A stretch of DNA of 34,008 nucleotides from CALCHA01 sp035548175 (GTDB lineage Bacteria > Planctomycetota > Phycisphaerae > WQYP01): contig DASZTO010000016.1 of assembly GCA_035548175.1 (NCBI GenBank), forward strand, positions 1-34,008, written 5' to 3'. Every line of letters begins with the position of its first letter. Position 1 is the stretch's first letter. The notes under the pieces are model-generated. The model made no database searches. It had not been told where the DNA came from and saw nothing but the letters and a program-made list of their open reading frames with translations. The position numbers and the translations under genes were made by a program. Positions 7,239 through 14,714 of this stretch are shown here, piece after piece.

Positions 7239-8228
7239 TTATTTTGTCGCCGGTGGAACGATTTTGTTCGCGGCCAGCCAATTCATCGCGAGGTCGGGCC
7301 AGATGCGGAGGGAGGGGTCGCGCAGGGCGAGGCCGAAGCCGTGGCCGCCGTGCTCGAAGATGTGGATTTCGGCGGGGACGCCGGCGGCTTTGCAGGCCTG
7401 GTACATGAGGATGGAGTTCTGGATGGGGACCACGCGGTCATCGCCGCCCTGGGCGATGAACATGGGAGGATCGCCCTTGGTGACGTGTTTCTGCGGGGAG
7501 AGGGCTTCGTAGAGGGAGGGGTCTTTGTTGGTGAGGGCGTCGCGCGAGCCGTGGTGGGTGACGGCGTCGTCGGTGAGGTCGATGACGGGGTAGAGGAGGA
7601 TGGCGAAGGCGGGGGCGGCGGATTCTTTGTCGATGGGGTCGGTAGCGTCGGGCTTGCCGGCGTTGTCGGTGGCGGTGGCGAGTGCGGCGGCGTTGTGTCC
7701 GCCGGCGGAGAAGCCGATGACGCCGAGCTTGTCGGGATCGATGTTGTATTCCCTGGCGTGGGCGCGGACGAAGCGGGCGGCGCGCTGGGCGTCCTGGAGG
7801 GGGATCGGCGAATGGTAGCGCGGGGCGTGACGGTAGCGGACGACGAAGGCGGCGAGGCCTTTGTCGTTGAACATGCGCGCGATGGAGGAGCCTTCATTGG
7901 CCATGGAGAGGTTGGTGTATCCGCCGCCGGGCAGGACGAGGACGGCGGGGGCGGGGGTGGCGGCGTCCTTGAGCGGATAGAGATCGATGGTGGGTTCGAG
8001 GGGGTCGGCGTCGCGGTCGGCGCCTTCGGTGGAGAGGTTGGGGGTTTTGTCATAGAGCTTGACGCGGGTGATGCCTTCGGGAGGGCCGTTGGGAGCGGGG
8101 GTGCGGCCGGCGCGGGGAGCGGGCGCGCCGGGTGCGGCGGCGAGGAGGAGGGCGAGACCTGCGGCGGTGAGGAGGGCGTAGGCGGCCAGCATGTGCTTGT
8201 GGCAGGTGGGGGACAGAAGGGTGTGCAT
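7239..8228 (-). CDS. Secreted alpha/beta-hydrolase, acetyl-esterase/xylan-esterase-like
   Basis: A 329-residue enzyme exported by an N-terminal signal sequence (hydrophobic run LAAYALLTAAGLALLLAAAP). The oxyanion-hole motif VLPGGGYTNLS is followed by AFVVRYRHAP, the nucleophile elbow GVIGFSAGGHNAA, the acid region QGGDDRVVP and the catalytic His in EHGGHGFGLAL, so the Ser-Asp-His triad is intact. This is the bacterial feruloyl/acetyl-esterase-like group often found with polysaccharide-degrading enzymes; removal of acetyl or similar esters from plant cell-wall sugars is the likely role. A GGAG ribosome binding site lies 8 bases upstream of ATG 8228. It is a paralogue of the lipoprotein at 16205-17137 but is transcribed alone and ends in its own terminator. 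Confidence 0.87.
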   Translation of the reverse strand: MHTLLSPTCHKHMLAAYALLTAAGLALLLAAAPGAPAPRAGRTPAPNGPPEGITRVKLYDKTPNLSTEGADRDADPLEPTIDLYPLKDAATPAPAVLVLPGGGYTNLSMANEGSSIARMFNDKGLAAFVVRYRHAPRYHSPIPLQDAQRAARFVRAHAREYNIDPDKLGVIGFSAGGHNAAALATATDNAGKPDATDPIDKESAAPAFAILLYPVIDLTDDAVTHHGSRDALTNKDPSLYEALSPQKHVTKGDPPMFIAQGGDDRVVPIQNSILMYQACKAAGVPAEIHIFEHGGHGFGLALRDPSLRIWPDLAMNWLAANKIVPPATK

Positions 8229-8315
8229 GAGTGGTCTCCGGGACGTGGGAAGTTAGGGAAACGCCGTGCGGGGGCCGCGAATTGCATCGGCGGAGCATTG
8301 GCCGGGGCTTTCTCC

Positions 8316-8321
8316 TATAAT
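8316..8321 (+). promoter_or_regulatory. Consensus -10 box upstream of lipA
   Basis: A perfect TATAAT lies 34 bases before the lipA ATG. The expected -35 position (GAGCAT at 8293-8298 by 17-base spacing) is poor, so the promoter may need an activator or be fortuitous. Transcription would start near 8328. Confidence 0.45.
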
Positions 8322-8354
8322 GAAGTGCTGGGATTTGTCGAGGAATGCGTTTCC

Positions 8355-9290
8355 ATGACGCGATCGTTGCAGTTGCCGTTGGTTGAGACGAAGCCGGAGT
8401 ATGCGCAGCCCGGGAAGAAGCCGAGCTGGCTGCGGGTGAAGCTGCCGGCGGGTCCGGCGTATGCGGCGTTGCGGCAGACGATCGACAGCCACAAGCTGCA
8501 CACGGTGTGCGAATCGGCGAAGTGCCCGAACATGGGGGAGTGCTGGGCGCGGGGCACGGCGACGGTGATGATTCTGGGGGATGTGTGCACGCGGAGTTGC
8601 GGGTTTTGCAATATTGCCACGGGGCGGCCGCCGGTGCTGGATCTGGATGAGCCGCGGCGTGTGGCGGATGCGGTGCGGCTGATGAAGCTGAAGCATTGCG
8701 TGATCACGTCGGTGAACCGGGATGAGCTGGCGGATGGCGGGGCGAAGATCTGGGCGCGGACGATCACGGAGGTGCGGAAGGCGTCGCCGGGGACGTCGAT
8801 CGAGGTGCTGATACCGGATTTCTGCGGGAACTGGGAGGCGTTGCAGGCGGTGCTGGATGCGCGGCCGGACATTTTGAATCACAACACGGAGACGGTTCCG
8901 AGCCAGTACAAAACGGTGCGTCCGCAAGCCAAGTATGAGCGGACGCGGGAACTGCTGCGGCGTGCGAAGGCGCAGGGCTTTGTGACCAAGACGGGATTGA
9001 TGGTGGGCATCGGGGAGACGGATGAGGAGCTGCTGGCGACGTTCCGCGATTTGCGCGGCGATGATGTGGACATTCTGACGATCGGGCAGTATTTGCAGCC
9101 GACGCGGCAGCACCTGCCGATTGCGCGGTGGGTGACGCCGGAGCAGTTTGCGGAATATAAGCGGTACTGCCTGGAGGAGTTACGGTTTGCGGTGGTGGAG
9201 AGCGGTCCGCTGGTGCGGAGCAGCTATCATGCGGAGGAGCAGGCGGAGTTGAAGTATTTGCAGAGCCAGGGGAAGGGTGCAGGGATTTGA
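8355..9290 (+). CDS. lipA: Lipoyl synthase (radical SAM)
   Basis: Inserts two sulfur atoms into protein-bound octanoyl chains to make lipoate for 2-oxoacid dehydrogenases and the glycine cleavage system. The 311-residue protein has the auxiliary cluster motif CESAKCPNMGEC and the radical SAM motif CTRSCGFC. It also has the conserved VTSVNRDELADGGA, EVLIPDFCG, ILNHNTETVP, TGLMVGIGETDEE, TIGQYLQP and RSSYHAEEQ, where the serine of RSSYHA is the usual ligand to the auxiliary cluster. The frame is open far upstream, but homology and a GAGGA site support ATG 8355. No lipB lies nearby. Only about 35 bases separate its stop from the start of the c-di-AMP riboswitch, and a putative -35 box for the next gene overlaps its stop codon. 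Confidence 0.97.
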   Translation: MTRSLQLPLVETKPEYAQPGKKPSWLRVKLPAGPAYAALRQTIDSHKLHTVCESAKCPNMGECWARGTATVMILGDVCTRSCGFCNIATGRPPVLDLDEPRRVADAVRLMKLKHCVITSVNRDELADGGAKIWARTITEVRKASPGTSIEVLIPDFCGNWEALQAVLDARPDILNHNTETVPSQYKTVRPQAKYERTRELLRRAKAQGFVTKTGLMVGIGETDEELLATFRDLRGDDVDILTIGQYLQPTRQHLPIARWVTPEQFAEYKRYCLEELRFAVVESGPLVRSSYHAEEQAELKYLQSQGKGAGI

Positions 9291-9314
9291 CTTGGGTCGG
9301 CGGGGTGGTAGGGT
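9287..9314 (+). promoter_or_regulatory. Candidate promoter of the riboswitch-controlled transporter
   Basis: TTGACT (9287-9292) overlaps the lipA stop codon and is followed after 16 bases by TAGGGT (9309-9314). Transcription would start near 9321, just before the riboswitch aptamer. The -10 box is weak. Confidence 0.4.
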
Positions 9315-9324
9315 AGTCTTCTGT

Positions 9325-9500
9325 ATTCGCTGAGTTGCCGAATGCCTGGTGCAAGGCCGGGCAGCGGGGAACCCATCCCGGGGCGAGTAGCTTCGGGAAA
9401 CGCGCGGCGGAGCGATCCGCCAAGCAGGGGCTAATCCGGGAGGATTCTTCCGGACGGAGAACAGCGCTTCCGAGCCCGTCAGCTAACCTCGCAGGCGAAC
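9325..9500 (+). promoter_or_regulatory. Cyclic di-AMP riboswitch (ydaO/yuaA type)
   Basis: The segment shows the conserved blocks of the ydaO-type c-di-AMP riboswitch in order: GCGGGGAACCCAT (9364-9376), GGGGCGAGTAG (9380-9390), GGGGCTAATCC (9427-9437) and CCCGTCAGCTAACCTCGCAG (9475-9494). The outer helix P1 is formed by ATTCGC (9325-9330) and its complement in GCGAAC (9495-9500). Ligand binding normally switches the downstream gene off. The next gene is a KimA-like potassium importer, the classical target of this class. No T-rich terminator follows. A 7-base-pair hairpin (CGCGACC/GGTCGTG, about 9533-9563) lies between aptamer and start codon, so control could be by a weak stem, Rho or translation. 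Confidence 0.92.
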
Positions 9501-9623
9501 GCTGGAGTGAAGGCTCACCGCTTCCCTCCAAACGCGACCATCTTTCACCCCTGCGCGGTCGTGTTGCGCGCGGGGGGAAGGCGGCGCGCGTTTGCGGCGG
9601 CGTCACGGGCGTTCAGCACGCAG

Positions 9624-11573
9624 ATGCTTGTCACCCATACCGAACGGCCACGCGAACTGAAATGGTATCACGCCGGACCCATGCTTTACGGCGACTGGGG
9701 CACGTCGCGTTTTTACGTGCTGGGGCTGGCGTTTTATTACACGCTGCACGCTTCCTTCTGGTATGTGCTGGGGGTGGGGATGCTGGTCGCGGCGGTCGGG
9801 TGGTCGTACACGGTGATCTGCAAGTGCTATCCGGACGGCGGGGGGGTGTACTCGGCGGCGCGGCATACGTCGCAGAACCTGGCGGTGGTGGGTGCGCTGC
9901 TGCTGTTTGCGGATTACATCGTCACGGCCGCGATTTCGGCGTATGACGGGATGCATTATCTGGGGGTTCCGGACAAAGGCCCGCTGGTAGCCGGGTGCGC
10001 AATCGGGGCGATCGTGCTGATCGGTCTGATCAATTCCGTGGGGCCGCGGAAGGCGGGCACCTTTGCGCTGGTGGTGGCGGTGGCGACGCTGGCGCTGACG
10101 CTGGTGATGGCGGTGTTTTGCATTCCGCATTTAGCGGCGGGCTGGCACAACATTGTGAAGCCCTCGCAGATACCGGGGACGCCGGGGGTGAAGTGGGAGA
10201 ACCTGGTGCGCGTGATTTTGGCGCTATCGGGGGTGGAGGCGATTGCGAACATGACGGGGATCATGGTGCCGCCGGTGCCGCGGACGAGTAAGAAGTCGAT
10301 TTGGCCGGTGCTGATCGAGATCGTGGTGCTGAACCTGCTGTTCGCGGTGGTGATGAACGCGCTGCCGGTGCAGAGCGCGCGTCCGGCGGCGGAATCGGAC
10401 CAGCAGGTGGCGGCGATCGAGCAGGCGCATGCGGACTGGAAAACGAATGCGGGGGTGCAGGCGCAAATTGCCGCGGCGCAGCCGAGCGCTCCGGAGGTTC
10501 AGCGGGAGGAGGACATCAAGAACAAAGTGATGCGGGTGATCGCGGCGGATTTCGTGCATCCGTGGTTCGCGTGGATATGCGGGATCGTGTTTGGTCTGCT
10601 GCTGCTGTCAGCGGTGAACACGGCGGTGATGGACATGATTTCGATTCAATACGCCATGAGCCGGGACACGGAGCTGCCGCGTTTTTTCGGGCGGTTGAAC
10701 CGGTTTGGCGTGCCGTGGCTGGCGTTGATACCGGCGGTGCTGTTGCCGGTGATCATGCTGGGACTGTTTCCGGATCTCGAGGCGCTGGGCGATCTGTACG
10801 CGGTGGGGGTGATCGGCGCGATCACGATCAACCTGGGGAGCTGCAGCTACAACCGCGCGATGCCGCTGCGGCTATACGAGCGTGGGGCGATGATGATCCT
10901 GGCGGTGATTCTGCTGGGAGTGGAGGCGACGCTGTTGTGGGACAAGCCGGCGGCGCGTTATTTTGCGATGGCCGTGCTGGGGGGGGGACTGGCGTTGCGC
11001 TACGCGGCGAAGGCCTATCCGCGGTGGCGGTCGCGGGCGAAGGCCAGGCGGGCGCCCGCGGAGCGTGTTTCGGCCATGTACCGGGGCGCGCCCGTCGCGC
11101 CTGCGGAGGCGGGTCTCCGGCCGGCGGAGGTGGGCACGCCGGCGGCGAAGCTGGACATGAGGCGTCCGAAGGTGCTGGTGGCGTCGCGCGGGGGCCAGGC
11201 GTTGATCGAATTCGCGGTGCGGTATGCGCGGCGTTTCGAGGCGATTTTGCTGGTGATGTACGTGCGGCAGGTGAACGTGGTGGGGATGGGGCCGCTGCCG
11301 GAGATTTCGGTGGATGATGATGGCGAGGCCCGCGCGGTCTTCGAGCGGGCCGATGCGGCATGCCGGGCGGCGGATGTGCCGATGATTCCAATTTATGTCG
11401 TCAGCCCGGAGGTGGCCTATGCGATCCTGGACCAGGCGGCGACGTTCAACGTGGAAAGCGTGCTGATGGGGGTTTCGCGTCAGGGGACGCTGCTCAAGGC
11501 GTTGCGTGGGGATGTGCTGACGGAGGTGGCGGGCAACCTGCCGGAGGATATTCCGCTGCTGATTCACGCGTGA
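9624..11573 (+). CDS. kimA: KimA-like APC-superfamily potassium importer with C-terminal USP-like domain
   Basis: Predicted high-affinity K+/H+ symporter in the cytoplasmic membrane. The 650-residue protein has an APC-type core of about 12 membrane helices. Motifs shared with Bacillus KimA include GDWGTSRFYVLG in the first helix, CYPDGGGVYSAARHTSQN, LLLFADYIVTAAIS, LALSGVEAIANMTG, SAVNTAVMDMISIQYAMSRD with ELPRFFGRL, and LYAVGVIGAITINLG. A loop of about 60 residues (roughly 250-310) rich in Ala, Gln and Glu is an insertion compared with KimA. The cytosolic tail (from about residue 510) carries VLVASRGGQALIEFAVRYA and VESVLMGVSRQG, the pattern of a universal-stress-protein-like domain. Homology starts just after ATG 9624, so I chose it although its ribosome binding site is poor. 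The upstream c-di-AMP riboswitch strongly supports the K+ role; an amino-acid substrate is the alternative. Confidence 0.85.
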   Translation: MLVTHTERPRELKWYHAGPMLYGDWGTSRFYVLGLAFYYTLHASFWYVLGVGMLVAAVGWSYTVICKCYPDGGGVYSAARHTSQNLAVVGALLLFADYIVTAAISAYDGMHYLGVPDKGPLVAGCAIGAIVLIGLINSVGPRKAGTFALVVAVATLALTLVMAVFCIPHLAAGWHNIVKPSQIPGTPGVKWENLVRVILALSGVEAIANMTGIMVPPVPRTSKKSIWPVLIEIVVLNLLFAVVMNALPVQSARPAAESDQQVAAIEQAHADWKTNAGVQAQIAAAQPSAPEVQREEDIKNKVMRVIAADFVHPWFAWICGIVFGLLLLSAVNTAVMDMISIQYAMSRDTELPRFFGRLNRFGVPWLALIPAVLLPVIMLGLFPDLEALGDLYAVGVIGAITINLGSCSYNRAMPLRLYERGAMMILAVILLGVEATLLWDKPAARYFAMAVLGGGLALRYAAKAYPRWRSRAKARRAPAERVSAMYRGAPVAPAEAGLRPAEVGTPAAKLDMRRPKVLVASRGGQALIEFAVRYARRFEAILLVMYVRQVNVVGMGPLPEISVDDDGEARAVFERADAACRAADVPMIPIYVVSPEVAYAILDQAATFNVESVLMGVSRQGTLLKALRGDVLTEVAGNLPEDIPLLIHA

Positions 11574-11647
11574 AGCGGGAGGTTCGCGAGAAGGGACGAT
11601 TCACTAAAGGGCTCTGACTCTTTAAAGTTCGTAACGAAACTCCCTCG

Positions 11648-11674
11648 CTCCGAGTCTGGAGATCGGACTTGGAG
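11648..11674 (+). terminator. Possible terminator or leader hairpin between the transporter and the RnfD-like gene
   Basis: CTCCGAGTC (11648-11656) pairs with GACTTGGAG (11666-11674), nine pairs including one G-U, over a 9-base loop. Only a short ATTTTG follows 14 bases later, so termination would be weak. It could instead be part of the leader of the next gene. Confidence 0.3.
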
Positions 11675-11715
11675 GGTGTTGGGAGCGATTTTGTCAGGAC
11701 CTTCAGGATTCCCGG

Positions 11716-12972
11716 ATGTCTTCGGCCGCGGACAGTTCCCACGCGCCCTTCCTTGTCTGGCCGGTGGCCAGGCGGGAGTTCTATCGCGCGCTTTCCTTTG
11801 CGCTTTTGCCGACGCTGGCGTGGGGATGCGTGATCTTCGGCTGGCGTGCGCTGGGGCTGATCGTCGTCGCGGTGGCGGCGGCGTCGCTCTCGCATTCGCT
11901 GCTCAAACGGTTCACGCGGCGGGGCAAGGCGCTGGTGTATCCGCATGCGGTGACGTCGGCGCTGGTGCTGGCGGCGTTGTGTTATCCCACCTGGCCGGCG
12001 TGGGTGGTGGGCTGTATTGCGCTGCTGCTTCCGCCGACGTTCACGCTGCTGGGCGGGCCGGGGAAGGAGCCTGTGCATCTGGCGGCGTTGGCGGCGTTGC
12101 TTTTGCAGTTTGCGCTGCCGCTGCTGCCCAATGAAGGCTTTCTGAGCGCGTCGCCGTATGCGATCCTGCCGCAGCCGGCGATTCTGGCGCGCGACCGGCT
12201 GGTGATGGGGGACATCCGCAATCAGGCATCGGCGCCGCTGTACCACTGGCCGACGTCTGTGAACCTGCAGGGGGACGACGCGGTGCGCATGATTCCGCCG
12301 ACGCTGGTGGTCCGGGAGACGCTCGATGCGGTCGACGACCAGCTGGCGCATCCGGAGAAAGTGCGCGCGGGCGCGGCCTCTACCGCCGCCACGCTGCCGG
12401 CCGCCACGCTGCCGGTGGCGGCGGTGCGCCGCACCTTCGACACCGCGTTCGCGGACCAGCTTCCGGGCATTGAAGGGCTGTTGCTGGGAGCGATCCCCGG
12501 GCGCACGGGGCTGGTGTCCGTTGCGGGAATCCTGGCGGGCGGCCTTTATCTGGCGTATCGGTACATGCTGCGGCCTCGATCCGTGGCGCTGTTTCTGATC
12601 GTGTATGCAATCGGTTTGGTCCTGTTGGCGGTCGGGCCGACGGCACTTCTGCACGGGAACGCACACGCGCTGGTGCGCTTCATGGCGATCTTCCCCGGCG
12701 AACTGATGACGCTGCTGGCCTACCTTTTTTTGTGCTCGGACGCGCTGTTCGCGGCGGTGTTCGTGCTCGCGCTGCCCGGGACGGAGCCGCTGACCCCCCG
12801 GGGCCGGCGCGTGTTTCTCACCGTTGCGGCCCTGGGCGCCGCGACCCTGACCCGGTTCGGGCGTTCGGCGTTGCCGCTGCCGGCGTGCACGGCGAGCTTT
12901 ATCATCCTGATGCCGTTCGCGCAGTGGTTCGACGGGCTGTTCGCCAAGCGCTCGTGGCTCAACCGGCGCTGA
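11716..12972 (+). CDS. Orphan RnfD/NqrB-family membrane protein
   Basis: A 418-residue polytopic protein resembling RnfD and NqrB, the flavin-carrying membrane subunits of ion-pumping Rnf/NQR complexes. Matching signatures are the N-terminal helices with SALVLAALCYPTWPAW, the loop LLGGPGKEPVHLAAL, the core motif GRTGLVSVAGILAGGLYLAYR (family: G-x-T-S-x-L-A-x-L-x-G-G-x-Y-L), and the C-terminal LTPRGRRVFLTVAAL and ASFIILMPFAQWFD. In the family FMN is bound to a threonine in an S-G-A-T-P-L-like motif; here that place holds AASTAATLPAATLPVAAV, created by a 15-base tandem duplication. No other rnf or nqr gene is present in the window, so either the partners lie elsewhere or this is a stand-alone flavoprotein. 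AGGA lies 8 bases before the ATG. Confidence 0.75.
   Translation: MSSAADSSHAPFLVWPVARREFYRALSFALLPTLAWGCVIFGWRALGLIVVAVAAASLSHSLLKRFTRRGKALVYPHAVTSALVLAALCYPTWPAWVVGCIALLLPPTFTLLGGPGKEPVHLAALAALLLQFALPLLPNEGFLSASPYAILPQPAILARDRLVMGDIRNQASAPLYHWPTSVNLQGDDAVRMIPPTLVVRETLDAVDDQLAHPEKVRAGAASTAATLPAATLPVAAVRRTFDTAFADQLPGIEGLLLGAIPGRTGLVSVAGILAGGLYLAYRYMLRPRSVALFLIVYAIGLVLLAVGPTALLHGNAHALVRFMAIFPGELMTLLAYLFLCSDALFAAVFVLALPGTEPLTPRGRRVFLTVAALGAATLTRFGRSALPLPACTASFIILMPFAQWFDGLFAKRSWLNRR
12386..12415 (+). repeat. Perfect 15-base tandem duplication within the RnfD-like gene
   Basis: CCGCCACGCTGCCGG occurs twice back to back and keeps the frame. It duplicates the A-T-L-P-A peptide at the position corresponding to the flavinylated threonine motif of RnfD/NqrB. 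Confidence 0.9.
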
Positions 12973-13060
12973 GCAATAAGGGGTTGGGCAACTTTTCCCG
13001 TTGGGCGCGCCGGTGGCATCGGCGATGTTCGGGGGTAAAATGGGGGGAGCCTGACGGATT

Positions 13061-14578
13061 TTGTTTTCGGCAGGGGGGCTCACTGGAGGAGCGACAATTA
13101 CGACGACCCACGACACCTCGCCGCCCAGCACTGCCGAAACGTCCGACGTACGTCGTTTCGCGTTAGCGGCGGCCGAATTGGCGGCGAACACGCGTTGCGA
13201 AAATGTGGTGCTGCTGGATCTTCGTGGCCGCTCGCCGGTGACGGAGTTCTTCGTGATTGCGACCGGGACATCGCCGCGGCAGATGCGGACGGTGGTGGAC
13301 GAGGTGCAGGACCTGGGCAAATCGATGGGATTTAAGGCGTGGCAGACGTCGGGGTATGAGTCGGCGCGCTGGATCCTGGTCGATTGCGTGGCCGTCGTGT
13401 GCCATGTGTTTGACACGGATGCGCGGGATTTTTACGACCTGGAACTGCTGTGGGGGGACTGCCCGCGGGTGGACTGGCGGAAGGAACTGGGTCTTCCCCC
13501 GGCATCCGAATTGCACGACGCCTCAGCCGTGAGCACGCAGGAACGCTTTAGGGAGGCCGCCGGTATGGATAACCTGGACGCCGAGCAGGAAGACGCTCGT
13601 TTGGAGGGGCGTGACCCGGAAGCGGAGGAGGGGGATGCGGATGTGGACGAGGATGCGGAGACGGACGCACCGGTGGTGATGGAATTGCCGGATGAATCGA
13701 CGGGATCGAATTCGGTGGAGTTCGTGGAGATCGATCCGCCGTCGAAGCGTCGCAAGCGCGGGCGGGCGGTGTATCCCACGCCGATCGGGGATCAGGATCA
13801 GGCGGACGAGGAGGCGGGGATGGAGAGCGTGCCGGGGGCTGGGCTTGCGGCATCGGAGCAGTCGCTGGATGAGGACGACCAGGAGCGCGATGCGGAATCG
13901 GCGGCGGACGGGGATTCGGAAGCGGTATCGCGTGAAGATCTGCCGCGGAGCCGGATGGTGTCGCGGCCGATGGGGGGCGTGAGCGCGAATATGACGGGCG
14001 GATCGATGGTGGAGCGGGACGAGGAGGACCAGTCCGGGGCGCGCGATCTGGATGATGTGAGGGAGGGTCATCGGGATGAGACGCACGAGGCGTACGAGGC
14101 GGCGTCGGAAGGGACGACGTTTGCGAAGCCGGTGGGGGACCAATCGGGCGTGGACATGGATACGGAGGATGATGCGGAGCGTTCGGTGCGCGGCAAGGTG
14201 ATGAAGGATCGCACCGGGATGCGGGCGCCCCGGCAGGCGGCGCCGGGGCCTGTGAACGTGAAGAAGGCCAGGATGGCGGTGAAGACGGGGGGGCGCAAAT
14301 CGGTGGAAGGTTCGATCGCCGATGCACCGGCGACGGCGAAGGGGCGGCTTCCGGCGCGGAAGATGTCGAAGGCGGGCGGCAAGAGCGGCAGCGCGGGCGG
14401 CAAGAGCGGCGGGCGCGTGGCGGGCAAGAAGACGGCGGGCGGCAGGACGGCATCCAGGACGCCGGCGAAAAAATCGGCAGCGAAGAAAGTCGCTGCGAAA
14501 GGACCGGCCGCCAAGAAGTCCGTTGCGAAGAAACCCTCGGCCAAGCCGAAAAAGCCCGCCGCCAAGAAGCGCCGCTGA
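13061..14578 (+). CDS. rsfS: RsfS (ribosomal silencing factor) domain with acidic and histone-H1-like C-terminal extension
   Basis: Residues about 30-145 are a complete RsfS/Iojap domain: FALAAAELAANTRCENVVLL, then DLRGRSPVTEFFVIATGTSP, VDEVQDLGKSMGF, WILVDCVAVVCHVFD and ARDFYDLELLWGDCP. RsfS binds L14 of the large subunit and blocks joining of the small subunit in starved cells. Unlike usual RsfS (about 110-130 residues) the frame runs on to 505 codons. About residues 165-350 are strongly acidic and probably disordered, and the last 130 residues are Lys/Ala/Gly-rich with repeats such as GGKSGSAGGKSGG and PAKKSAAKKVAAKGPAAKK, like histone H1 tails. No frameshift or stop interrupts it. TTG 13061 is the only conventional start, but a much better GGAGG site serves an ATT at 13097. 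A TAAAAT box at 13036-13041 may be its promoter. Confidence 0.85.
   Translation: MFSAGGLTGGATITTTHDTSPPSTAETSDVRRFALAAAELAANTRCENVVLLDLRGRSPVTEFFVIATGTSPRQMRTVVDEVQDLGKSMGFKAWQTSGYESARWILVDCVAVVCHVFDTDARDFYDLELLWGDCPRVDWRKELGLPPASELHDASAVSTQERFREAAGMDNLDAEQEDARLEGRDPEAEEGDADVDEDAETDAPVVMELPDESTGSNSVEFVEIDPPSKRRKRGRAVYPTPIGDQDQADEEAGMESVPGAGLAASEQSLDEDDQERDAESAADGDSEAVSREDLPRSRMVSRPMGGVSANMTGGSMVERDEEDQSGARDLDDVREGHRDETHEAYEAASEGTTFAKPVGDQSGVDMDTEDDAERSVRGKVMKDRTGMRAPRQAAPGPVNVKKARMAVKTGGRKSVEGSIADAPATAKGRLPARKMSKAGGKSGSAGGKSGGRVAGKKTAGGRTASRTPAKKSAAKKVAAKGPAAKKSVAKKPSAKPKKPAAKKRR
13085..13099 (+). promoter_or_regulatory. Strong ribosome binding site pointing to an ATT start codon for rsfS
   Basis: GGAGG (13085-13089) is followed after 7 bases by ATT (13097-13099), in frame with the RsfS domain. 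No ATG, GTG or TTG lies at a suitable distance. If the TAAAAT at 13036-13041 is the -10 box, transcripts would begin near 13048, which leaves TTG 13061 without its own ribosome binding site. Confidence 0.45.
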
Positions 14579-14680
14579 CGGCGCGGATTCCTGGCCAAGC
14601 GTGTGGAAGGGTCAGCGCTTTCGACAACTCCATGATCCACCTTTATTTCCCCGCAATCGTGCGCGGGGAAAATTTTTCGC

Positions 14681-14708
14681 TTGTTATATTCCAAAATTGG
14701 AATATACT
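14681..14708 (+). promoter_or_regulatory. arsR promoter with palindromic operator
   Basis: TTGTTA (14681-14686) and TATACT (14703-14708) are separated by 16 bases. The spacer is almost entirely filled by a perfect 9-base inverted repeat ATATTCCAA-AA-TTGGAATAT (14686-14705), a fitting site for the dimeric ArsR-type repressor encoded immediately downstream. The -10 box ends 6 bases before the ATG. Confidence 0.75.
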
Positions 14709-14714
14709 AGGTGA

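Noticed and set aside
7215..8354. N-terminal extension of about 380 codons on lipoyl synthase
   Set aside because: It overlaps the esterase gene on the other strand, and all LipA homology begins after ATG 8355.
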